A stretch of DNA of 64,000 bases from Microbispora oryzae (GTDB lineage Bacteria > Actinomycetota > Actinomycetes > Streptosporangiales > Streptosporangiaceae). The notes beneath the pieces were generated by a model. It was not told the DNA's origin. It saw only the letters and a program-made list of their open reading frames with translations, and did no database searches. The DNA is taken from NCBI RefSeq assembly GCF_017896165.1, contig NZ_JAFCNB010000011.1, positions 1 to 64,000 of the forward strand, given 5' to 3'. Position numbers and translations under genes: made by a program. This document shows positions 25,613 to 33,264 of this stretch, piece after piece. Positions within the stretch are counted from its first letter, which is position 1. Each line of letters opens with the position of its first letter.

Positions 25613-26503
25613 TCACGGGACGGCCTGAGGCCGGGCCGACGGCCGTCCGGTCTCGCGGCCGGGGGAGGTGCCGAACGTCTTGCGATACTCGCGGCTGAAC
25701 TGCGACGGGCTCTCGTAGCCGACGAAGTAGCCGATCTCGGCCACGCTCTCGGACTGGGTCATGAGAAGGGTACGAGCGGCCTGCAGGCGGATCTGCTTCT
25801 GGAACTGGATCGGCGTCATCGAGGTCGCCGACCGGAAGTAGCGGTGGAAGGACGACTCGCTCATGCCGGCCAGCGCGGCCAGTTGCCCCACGCGGATCGG
25901 CTCGCGGTAGTGGTCGCGGATCCACTGGATCGCCCGTGAGACGTGCGTGAGGTTGCCGCCGGTCAGGCCGATCTGCCGCACGAGCGCGCCCTGCTCGCCG
26001 GTGATGAGCCGCCACAGGACCTCCCGCCGGTAGCCGGGTGCGAGTACGCGCATGTCATCCGGACGGTCGACGGTCTCCAGCAGCCGGACGACGGGATCGA
26101 GCAACTCGGGTGTCGCGTCACTGATCGCCAGCCCGGTGAACGCCGGTGGCTTCAACGCCGTCGCCTCCAGCAGCAGCGGCGCGATGTCGGCGGGCCGCAG
26201 CCGGATGCTGACGACGACGAACGGCTCCTCGGGGCTCGCCCGCAGCGCCTGTCCGACCGCGGGGAGGTCGAGCGAGGCGACCAGGTACTGCCCGGCGCGG
26301 TAGTCGTAGGGGACACCGTTCAGGATGAGGCGCTTCATACCCAGCGCCACGATCGCGACCGAGGGCTTCAGCATCGCCGCCTCAGGTGGCGTCGGCTGAT
26401 CCACCCGCCCGACGGTCACCCCCTCCATGATCGTTTTGACGGCGTGAGGACCACCGCCCGCGTGCCGGACGATCAGCCTCCGCAACCTGTCGAGGAGGTC
26501 CAT
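25613..26503 (-). CDS. AraC-family transcriptional regulator
   Basis: The 296-residue protein has an AraC_N-type sensory domain (residues about 25-180) and a C-terminal double helix-turn-helix (IRVGQLAALAGMSESSFHRY, SVAEIGYFVGYESPSQFSRE, then YRKTFGTSPGRETGR). It is divergent from the aldo/keto reductase gene at 26651. Regulators of this subtype often control a neighbouring short-chain or aldo/keto reductase in response to aldehydes. No clear operator stands out in the gap. Confidence 0.9.
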   Translation of the reverse strand: MDLLDRLRRLIVRHAGGGPHAVKTIMEGVTVGRVDQPTPPEAAMLKPSVAIVALGMKRLILNGVPYDYRAGQYLVASLDLPAVGQALRASPEEPFVVVSIRLRPADIAPLLLEATALKPPAFTGLAISDATPELLDPVVRLLETVDRPDDMRVLAPGYRREVLWRLITGEQGALVRQIGLTGGNLTHVSRAIQWIRDHYREPIRVGQLAALAGMSESSFHRYFRSATSMTPIQFQKQIRLQAARTLLMTQSESVAEIGYFVGYESPSQFSREYRKTFGTSPGRETGRPSARPQAVP

Positions 26504-26650
26504 GTGCTCCAGCCAACCACAACGTCACGTCTGCCCGGCGGCCGGAACATCGACAGGATCAGGCAAGACGGCGAGAGGATCGCGCTCGGTGCGCCGCCGG
26601 CGTGGGTGCTGGGATGAAGAGGACAGCACAGAAAGGGAAGGCATCCACCA

Positions 26651-27670
26651 ATGCGACGCAGAATCCTGGGCACCACCGGCATATCCGTGAGCGAGCTCGC
26701 GCTCGGCGCGATGATGTTCGGCAGCATGGGCAACACGGACCACGAGGACTCGGTCCGGGTCATCCACCGTGCGCTCGACGCCGGCATCAATCTCATCGAC
26801 ACCGCGGACGTCTACTCCCGCGGAGAGGGCGAGGAGATCGTCGGCAAGGCGATCAAGGGTCGCCGTGACGACATCGTCCTCGCCAGCAAGTTCGGACTGC
26901 CGATGAGCGACGACCCCAACTGCCGCGGCGGATCACGCCGGTGGATCACCCGCGCCGTCGAGGACAGCCTGCGCCGGTTGGACACCGACTACATCGACCT
27001 CTATCAGATGCACCGGCCCGACCACGAGACCGACGTGGCCGAGACCCTGGCCGCCCTCACCGATCTGGTGCGGGCCGGGAAGATCCGGGCATTCGGCTCG
27101 TCCATGTTCGCCGCGGAACTCATCACCGAGGCGCAGTGGACGGCCGAGCGTCACACGACCTACCGGTTCCAGACCGAGCAGCGGATGTACTCCATCTTCA
27201 CGCGCCAGGCGGAGGCCGCGGTGTTCCCGACCGCGCAGCGGCACGGCATGGGCGTGCTCACGTTCAGCCCGCTCAACGGCGGCTGGCTCTCCGGCCGTGC
27301 CGACGTTTCGTCCGGCCACCGCGCCTCCGTCCAGCCGTCCATGTACGACCCGACCACGCCGACCGGCGGGACGAAGGCCGCGGCGGTCGCCCGCCTGACC
27401 GAGCTCGTGGGCGAGATGGGGATCACGCTCCCGCAGCTCGCCATCGCGTTCGCCCGGAGCCACCCGGCGGTCACGGCCGTGCTGATCGGTCCCCGCACCG
27501 CCGAGCAGCTCGACGGGCTCCTGTCCGGCGCGGACGTCGATCTGACCGACGACGTCCTCGACCGCATCGACGCGATCGTGCCGCCGGGCACCGACCTGAA
27601 CCCCGGCGACAACTACGGCGCCACTCCGCCGGCCCTGCTGGATGCCCGGCTTCGCCGGCGCGGGGCGTAG
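26651..27670 (+). CDS. Aldo/keto reductase
   Basis: The 339-residue protein is a TIM-barrel aldo/keto reductase. It shows IDTADVYSRGEGEEIVGKAI with the catalytic aspartate/tyrosine region, SKFGLP for the lysine, and QMHRPDHETD for the histidine. The C-terminal NADPH-binding loop includes VLIGPRTAEQLDG. It resembles the AKR11/AKR13 branch (YajO/Tas-like). It follows the divergent AraC regulator and precedes an MBL-fold hydrolase by 34 bases, so the two enzymes may be co-transcribed. Confidence 0.92.
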   Translation: MRRRILGTTGISVSELALGAMMFGSMGNTDHEDSVRVIHRALDAGINLIDTADVYSRGEGEEIVGKAIKGRRDDIVLASKFGLPMSDDPNCRGGSRRWITRAVEDSLRRLDTDYIDLYQMHRPDHETDVAETLAALTDLVRAGKIRAFGSSMFAAELITEAQWTAERHTTYRFQTEQRMYSIFTRQAEAAVFPTAQRHGMGVLTFSPLNGGWLSGRADVSSGHRASVQPSMYDPTTPTGGTKAAAVARLTELVGEMGITLPQLAIAFARSHPAVTAVLIGPRTAEQLDGLLSGADVDLTDDVLDRIDAIVPPGTDLNPGDNYGATPPALLDARLRRRGA

Positions 27671-27704
27671 GCGCACTCGGCCTTCGATCGATCGGGGAAC
27701 GGCT

Positions 27705-28547
27705 ATGGCAGACCTGAATTATTCCGTGTACGTCGCGCCGTCGAAGCCGGTGGTGTCCGACGACCTTCCCCCGGGCGAGGCCCGCCGGATGTGGTCGCCC
27801 ACCGCGTCGACCCTCATCTACGGCGAGCGGGACGCGATCCTCGTGGACCCCCTCATGACCGTCGAGGAGTCGCGCGCGCTGGCGACCTGGGTGGCCGGCA
27901 CCGGCAAGAACGTGACCGCCGTCTTCGTCACCCATGCGCACGGCGACCATTTCTTCGGCGCCCCGGCGGTGCTCGAACGCTTCCCGGACGCCGAACTCGT
28001 GGCCACGCCCGGCGTCGTGGCCCACATGGACGCCCAGTGGAATTCGCGCTGGTTCGGCGGATTCTGGAATCCGCGCTTTCCCGGCCAGATCTCGGGCGTA
28101 CGGCCGGCCGTGCGGCCGCTGTCCGACGGCGTGCTCGAACTCGAGGGAGAGCGTCTGCGGGCGATCGAGCTGGGCCACGCCGACACCGACGGTTCAAGCG
28201 CGCTGCACGTCCCCTCCATCGGACTGGTCGTCGCCGGTGACGCCGTGTACGGGGACGTCCACCTGTATCTCGCCGAGTCGGGGGGAAACGGCCGGCAGGC
28301 ATGGCTCGACGCCCTCGACGTCGTCGAAGCGCTCAGGCCCGGCGCCGTCGTCGCCGGTCACAAGCGCGACGGCGATCCCGACAGCCCGGGGGACATCGAC
28401 AGGACCCGCCGCTACATCCACGACTTCGCCGCGGCGGCCGAGCAGGCGGGCAGCCACTCGGACCTCTACGAGGCCATGGTCGCGCTCTACCCGGACCGGC
28501 TGAACCGCGGTGTGCTGTGGAACTCCGCGAAGGCCGTCATGTCCTGA
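27705..28547 (+). CDS. MBL-fold metallo-hydrolase
   Basis: The 280-residue protein has the metallo-beta-lactamase signature THAHGDHFFG. Further metal ligands follow: H in IELGHADTDGS, D in VAGDAVYGD and H in VAGHKRDGD. The set matches a dinuclear zinc hydrolase. It lacks a signal peptide. The substrate could be a thioester, lactone or similar; the sequence does not say. ATG 27705 is chosen over an upstream open frame that overlaps the aldo/keto reductase. Confidence 0.9.
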   Translation: MADLNYSVYVAPSKPVVSDDLPPGEARRMWSPTASTLIYGERDAILVDPLMTVEESRALATWVAGTGKNVTAVFVTHAHGDHFFGAPAVLERFPDAELVATPGVVAHMDAQWNSRWFGGFWNPRFPGQISGVRPAVRPLSDGVLELEGERLRAIELGHADTDGSSALHVPSIGLVVAGDAVYGDVHLYLAESGGNGRQAWLDALDVVEALRPGAVVAGHKRDGDPDSPGDIDRTRRYIHDFAAAAEQAGSHSDLYEAMVALYPDRLNRGVLWNSAKAVMS

Positions 28548-28589
28548 CCCGCCGGAGGATGGCGGGGGCGGTATGCGACCATGTTCGTG

Positions 28590-28741
28590 AAGGCGACGGC
28601 GGCGAGGAAGCCGGTGTGAATCCGGCGTGGTCCCGCCACTGTGATCGGTGAGCGAACCCCGACGACGCCACTGCCCGTACGCGGGTGGGAAGGCGGGGGT
28701 GAGCGTCGACCCGAGAGCCAGGAGACTCACGCGGTCGCCTC
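28590..28741 (+). ncRNA. Cobalamin riboswitch upstream of the BtuFCD-like operon
   Basis: The leader contains the cobalamin aptamer landmarks GAAGCCGGTGTGAATCCGGC, GGTCCCGCCACTGTG and, further on, GAGAGCCAGGAGAC. The ends AGGCGAC (28591-28597) and GTCGCCT (28734-28740) can close the P1 stem. It lies 100 bases before the substrate-binding protein gene. Adenosylcobalamin binding should switch the importer operon off. Confidence 0.93.
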
Positions 28742-28841
28742 CTCGATGGAATTGAGACGGATCTCGTGGTGATCCGGCTCTCGCTCGCCGCGTCGCGCTG
28801 TCGCGGAACGGCGGTCGCGGCCCGTTCACAGGAGACCACCG

Positions 28842-30059
28842 ATGGGTATCCCCCGCCCGCTCGGCGGCGCGCTGTTCGCCGTCCTACCCGCGATTCTGCT
28901 CACCACCGCCGCCTGCGGCGGCGGCGGACCGTCCGCGTCGTTCGCGACGGGAGCTCCGGCGGCCGAGGGCCGCTGCGTCACCAACTACGACGCGAACACG
29001 GACTACTTCCCGGTCAAGCAGACCCTGAGGCACGCCACCAACTTCACCCTGACGTACGCGAAGAACTACCAGGTCGTCACGGTCAAGCAGCCTGCTCCGG
29101 GGGCCAGGCCGGAGACGTACGTGCTGGTGCGCTGCGGCACCCCCGCCCCCAAGCCGACCGGCGAACTCGCGGGCGCGGTGACGATCGAGACGCCCATCCA
29201 GTCGCTCTACTCCGCCTCGACCACGCATCTGCCGTTGATGAGCGAGCTGGGTGTGCTCGACCGGCTCAAGGGCGTCGCCACGGCCCAGTACGTCAGCTCC
29301 CCCGAGGTGCTGGAACGGGTGAAGTCGGGCGCGGTCACCGAATACGCCTCCGGGCAGGAGATCGACACCGAGAAGGTGATCGGCGCCAGGCCCGACGTGC
29401 TGATGACCGAGGGCAATGAGAACGCGGCGTACGGGCCGCTCCGGCAGGCGGGGATCAAGGTCGTCGCCAACGCCGAGTGGCTGGAGCCGACCGCGCTGGG
29501 GCGGGCCGAGTGGATCAGGCTGATGGCCGCGCTCACCGGCACCGAGGCCAGGGCGAACGAGGTGTTCGGCACGATCGAGTCCGACTACGCGGCGCTGGCG
29601 GCCAAAGTGAAGACGGCCACGCCGGTCACCGTGCTGCCCGGCGAGATGTACCAGGGCCAGTGGTTCGTGCCCAAGGGCGGCAGCTACGTGGCCGGGATGC
29701 TCAAGGACGCGGGCGGGACCTACCCGTGGGCGGACACCTCCGGTTCGGGCACCATGACGCTCGACCTCGAGGCCGTGCTGGCCAAGGCCAGGAACGCGCA
29801 GGTCTGGCTGGCCACGGCCTACGACTGGAAGACCCTGGCGGATGTGGTGAAGGCCGACTCCCGCTACGCCGAGTTCTCCGCGTACAAGAAGGGCGAGGTG
29901 TGGTCGGCCAACAAGGCCCTGAGCCCGGGCGGCGGCAACGACTTCGGGGAGCGCGGCGTCGCCCGGCCCGACCTGGTCCTGGGTGATCTGGTGGCCATCC
30001 TGCACCCGGAGCTCGCTCCCGGCCACGAGTTCGCGTTCTACCAGAAGATGACCAAGTGA
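28842..30059 (+). CDS. ABC transporter substrate-binding lipoprotein, BtuF/FhuD-like
   Basis: The 405-residue protein has a lipoprotein signal peptide ending TTAACGGG. It carries the class III periplasmic-binding-protein fold, seen in LYSASTTHLPLMSELGVLDR, KVIGARPDVLMTEG and GVARPDLVLGDLVAILHPEL. An extra N-terminal segment of about 80 residues with two cysteines precedes the fold. The gene follows the cobalamin riboswitch with an AGGAGA ribosome site and overlaps the permease start (GTGA). The riboswitch makes a cobalamin or cobinamide substrate likely, although fold and operon would also fit a siderophore or haem. Confidence 0.9.
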   Translation: MGIPRPLGGALFAVLPAILLTTAACGGGGPSASFATGAPAAEGRCVTNYDANTDYFPVKQTLRHATNFTLTYAKNYQVVTVKQPAPGARPETYVLVRCGTPAPKPTGELAGAVTIETPIQSLYSASTTHLPLMSELGVLDRLKGVATAQYVSSPEVLERVKSGAVTEYASGQEIDTEKVIGARPDVLMTEGNENAAYGPLRQAGIKVVANAEWLEPTALGRAEWIRLMAALTGTEARANEVFGTIESDYAALAAKVKTATPVTVLPGEMYQGQWFVPKGGSYVAGMLKDAGGTYPWADTSGSGTMTLDLEAVLAKARNAQVWLATAYDWKTLADVVKADSRYAEFSAYKKGEVWSANKALSPGGGNDFGERGVARPDLVLGDLVAILHPELAPGHEFAFYQKMTK

Positions 30060-31132
30060 CCGTGGCGGCACTGACGGCCGCTCCGGCGGCTTCCCGCCGC
30101 CGGGCGGTGGTGCTGTCGATCCTGGCGCTGGCCGTGCCGGTCGCGTTCGCGCTGGCCGTCACGCTCGGTTCCACCTCGATACCGCTGTCGCGGGCGCTGC
30201 CCGCGCTGCTGCGCGACGGCTCGGCCGACCCCGCCGTCCGCGAGATCATCTGGACGGTACGGCTACCGCGCGCGATCACCGCCGCGCTGGCCGGGGCCGC
30301 CCTCGGCGCGGCCGGGGTGCAGATGCAGACGTTGTTCCGCAACCCGCTGGCCGAGCCGTACATCCTCGGCGTGAGCTCCGGGGCCAGCCTGGGCGTCGCC
30401 ACCGTCATCATCGGCTGGGGCGGGGCGGCGGGCACGTTCAGCGTGGGCGTGGGCGGGCTCGGCCGCGCCGGGGTCGTGGTGGCCGCGTCCGCCGGGGCGG
30501 CGGCCGTGCTCGCCCTCGTGCTCGCGCTGTCGCGGCGGGTGCGGTCGGTGGTCACGCTGCTGATCGTCGGAGTGATGGTGGGCTCGGCCACCACCTCGAT
30601 GGTCACGCTGCTGCTGACCTACACCGACCCGCAGCGCGCGCAGCAGTTCCTCACTTGGGGTCTGGGCAGCTTCGCCGCCACCACGTGGGCCGATCTGGCG
30701 CTGTTCGCCCCGGTCTGCCTGGCCGGGCTGGCGGCGGCGCTCGCCGGGGTGAAGCCGCTCAACGCGCTGCTTCTCGGGGAGAGCTACGCCCGCACCATGG
30801 GGGTGCGGGTGCGGCTGACCCGGACGCTCACCCTGCTGGTGTCATCGGTGCTGGCCGGCGCGGTGACCGCGTTCTGCGGGCCGGTCGCCTTCCTCGGCTT
30901 GGCCGTGCCGCACGTGGCCCGGCTGTCGCTGGGCACCGCCGACCATCGGCTGCTCATGCCCGGTGTGACGTTGCTCGGCGCCACGACGGCACTGCTGTGC
31001 TGCGTGGCCGCCCAGGTGCCGGGCGGTGGGGTGGTGCTCCCGGTCAACGCGGTGACCACCGTCGTCGGCGCCCCCGTGGCCATCGCCGTACTGCTGCGCA
31101 GCCGCGCGGTCAGGACCGGGGCGGCGGTGTGA
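30056..31132 (+). CDS. btuC: ABC transporter permease, BtuC/FecCD family
   Basis: The 358-residue membrane protein has about ten helices and the FecCD motifs WTVRLPRAITAALAGAALGA, GVQMQTLFRNPLAEPYILGV and GPVAFLGLAVPHVARL. It forms the channel of a type II importer with the fused ATPase encoded immediately downstream (GTGA overlap). GTG 30056 overlaps the binding-protein stop codon. The regulation and neighbours indicate corrinoid uptake; the symbol is given for family and context, not a proven substrate. Confidence 0.92.
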   Translation: MTVAALTAAPAASRRRAVVLSILALAVPVAFALAVTLGSTSIPLSRALPALLRDGSADPAVREIIWTVRLPRAITAALAGAALGAAGVQMQTLFRNPLAEPYILGVSSGASLGVATVIIGWGGAAGTFSVGVGGLGRAGVVVAASAGAAAVLALVLALSRRVRSVVTLLIVGVMVGSATTSMVTLLLTYTDPQRAQQFLTWGLGSFAATTWADLALFAPVCLAGLAAALAGVKPLNALLLGESYARTMGVRVRLTRTLTLLVSSVLAGAVTAFCGPVAFLGLAVPHVARLSLGTADHRLLMPGVTLLGATTALLCCVAAQVPGGGVVLPVNAVTTVVGAPVAIAVLLRSRAVRTGAAV

Positions 31133-32832
31133 GCATGGACGACCGAGGTCTGCGCCTGGACGGCGTGTGCGCCGGATATCCCGGGCGGCGTGGGCACGCG
31201 CCACGACGGGTGCTGGACGGCCTGGCCGCGACCGCCGCGTCGGGTGAGCTCACGGTGTTGATCGGCCCTAACGGCACCGGCAAGTCGACCCTGCTGCGGA
31301 CCATGGCCGGGCTGCAGCCCGCTCTCGGCGGGCGGGTCCTCGTCGACGGCGGCGCCGTGGAAGCGATACCGGCGCCCGAGCTGGCCCGGCGGCTCGCCGT
31401 CGTGCTGACCGAGCGAGACGTGCCCGCCCTGCTGACCGCGCGTGAGCTGGCCGCGCTGGGACGGCACCCGCACACCGGGTTCACCGGACGCCTCTCGGCC
31501 GCCGACCACGACGTCGTGGCCTGGGCGCTCGAGGCGGTCCACGCCGCCCACCTGGCCGATCGCCCGGTCACGGAGCTGTCGGACGGCGAGCGCCAGCGGG
31601 TGCTGGTCGCCCGCGCCCTGGCGCAGGAGCCGTCGGCGATCCTGCTGGACGAGCCGACCGCGTTTCTCGACGTCACCTCCCGGGTGGCGCTGATGGGACT
31701 GCTGCGTCGCCTCGCCCGCGACCGGGGTCTCGCCGTCGTGGTGTCGACGCACGATCTGGAGCTGGCGCTGCGCGTCGCCGACCGGCTCTGGCTGCTGACT
31801 CCCGGCGGTCTGTTGCACACCGGCACACCGGAGGAACTCACCGTCGCGGGACTGATCGGCGCCGCCTTCGACGGGGACGAACTCTCCTTCGACCCCGCCT
31901 CCGGCGTCTTCGTGCTCCGGGAGGGCGACGCGGGGCGCCTGCGGGTGACCGCTGGCGACAACCACACCCCGCTGCTGGAACGGGCGCTGGCCAGAGAGGG
32001 ATGGCGTACGTCCCGCCGCGGCGGCGAGGACGGCGGGGAACCCGCCGACCTGGCGGTACGGCAGGCCGGCGACGGATACGTGGCGGCCTTCGACGGCGAC
32101 GTCATCCCTTTCGCCACGCTGCCCGAACTGGCCGCCTGGAGCCGCCGGGCGGCGGACACGCTGAGGGAGACGCCGCCGGCGCTGCTGCCCGCCACTCCGG
32201 CGGCCGTGTCGGACGCGGTCGCCGGCGTCTCCACCCTCGGCGGCCGCTTCGCACTTGAGATCGACCAGCTCGGGGAGGGGTGGCGGCCGCTCGCCGACCT
32301 GTTCGCCGATCCCGGCGTCCTGGCTGAAGTGATCGACGCCGTCGCAGGCCGCCTGGGCGCGGCCGAGCGTGAGGCGTCCGCCACGATCCTGTTCCAGGAG
32401 ATCGCCGCCCGGCTGTGGGCGCCGTCGATCGGCGCCGTGATCGCCCACGACGTGCTCGTCGACCTGGATCCCCGGCGGGTCCACTGGCGGGCCGTGACCG
32501 GCGAACCGCTGCCGCTGCGCGCCGCCGACCTGGACGGATGGCGGATCCGCGACCCGGCGCGGATCGCCGGGCACCTGCACCGCACCGTGGTGACCGAGTT
32601 GCTCGAACCGCTCGCCGCCACCGTCCAGGGGGCCGTGCGGATCTCAGCCGACCCGCTGTGGGGCGACGCGGCCTCCGCGCTGACGGGGACCGTCCGCGCC
32701 CTCGCACGGGTGCGGCCCCAGCTCACCGACGCGGCCGTCGCGCTCGGCCGCGAACTGCTGGCCATGCCCCCGCTGCGAGGCACGGGAGAGCCGGCGGAAC
32801 CGGTGCCAGGCCCGCTCCACACCGGCTCCTGA
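31129..32832 (+). CDS. ABC importer ATPase fused to a FhuF-like domain
   Basis: Residues about 1-255 are a BtuD/FecE-type ATPase: Walker A GPNGTGKST, signature LSDGERQRVLVARA, Walker B ILLDEPTAFLD and H-loop STHD. Residues about 265-345 form an unassigned linker domain. Residues about 350-555 match FhuF ferric-siderophore reductases (ATILFQEIAARLWAPSIGA, VLVDLDPRRVHWRAVTGEPL, DPLWGDAASALTGTVRAL, LLAMPPLRGTGE). The protein ends where FhuF should carry its cysteine-rich CCxxYR 2Fe-2S motif, which is absent. GTG 31129 overlaps the permease stop; ATG 31135 is an alternative. Fusion in a riboswitch-controlled operon is unusual. Confidence 0.85.
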   Translation: MSMDDRGLRLDGVCAGYPGRRGHAPRRVLDGLAATAASGELTVLIGPNGTGKSTLLRTMAGLQPALGGRVLVDGGAVEAIPAPELARRLAVVLTERDVPALLTARELAALGRHPHTGFTGRLSAADHDVVAWALEAVHAAHLADRPVTELSDGERQRVLVARALAQEPSAILLDEPTAFLDVTSRVALMGLLRRLARDRGLAVVVSTHDLELALRVADRLWLLTPGGLLHTGTPEELTVAGLIGAAFDGDELSFDPASGVFVLREGDAGRLRVTAGDNHTPLLERALAREGWRTSRRGGEDGGEPADLAVRQAGDGYVAAFDGDVIPFATLPELAAWSRRAADTLRETPPALLPATPAAVSDAVAGVSTLGGRFALEIDQLGEGWRPLADLFADPGVLAEVIDAVAGRLGAAEREASATILFQEIAARLWAPSIGAVIAHDVLVDLDPRRVHWRAVTGEPLPLRAADLDGWRIRDPARIAGHLHRTVVTELLEPLAATVQGAVRISADPLWGDAASALTGTVRALARVRPQLTDAAVALGRELLAMPPLRGTGEPAEPVPGPLHTGS

Positions 32833-32868
32833 AAGATCTTGAGCGGTGACGGGAGTTGCCACAGTGAC

Positions 32869-32913
32869 GCGACATGTTGGGTGTGACTTTTCTTAGCCCC
32901 CTATATATGGTGT
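32869..32913. promoter_or_regulatory. NrdR-box region upstream of nrdAB
   Basis: CCCCTATATATGGTGT at 32898-32913 matches the NrdR consensus ACACwATATwTwGTGT at most positions and doubles as a probable -10 region. A much weaker second copy ends in GGGTGT at 32884. NrdR represses ribonucleotide reductase genes when dATP is high and normally binds two sites three helical turns apart; the second site here is doubtful. Confidence 0.55.
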
Positions 32914-32934
32914 TCGCTGCAGCTGGTTCGGCCG

Positions 32935-33128
32935 TCCATCCAGGGTGGCCGAGGCAAGAGGGAACCCGGTGTGAGTCCGGGACTGCCCCGCAGCGGTGAG
33001 TGGGAACGACCGTTGTCACACGCACTGGATCCGGCCCATACGGGCGACCCGGGAAGCGACAACCAGTAGGCAACGCGGCAGCCGGCCGCACCGCCCACGA
33101 GTCCGAAGACCTGCCAGCGTGCCGCGTA
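32935..33128 (+). ncRNA. Cobalamin riboswitch upstream of nrdA
   Basis: The leader contains AGAGGGAACCCGGTGTGAGT, CCGGGACTGCCCCGCAGCGG and the 3' element GAGTCCGAAGACCTGCCAGC, the conserved core of cobalamin aptamers. A remaining 135 bases before the nrdA start can hold the expression platform. It should shut off the B12-independent class Ia reductase when cobalamin is present. Confidence 0.93.
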
Positions 33129-33264
33129 CCGGGTGATTGCGTACGCGGCCGGTCGGAAGCCGCGCGGGACGGCTGATGGCTCCGGCGCGCCGCTTTCGCG
33201 TGTCCGCCGGAACCTCCTGCGCGCTGCCTCCGACCTTGGGGACCGAGTTCACGAGGAGAGAGCT

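Noticed and set aside
28590-28741. Reading the first cobalamin leader as a coding continuation of the MBL gene
   Set aside because: The MBL gene ends at 28547, and the leader has the aptamer core and closing stem.
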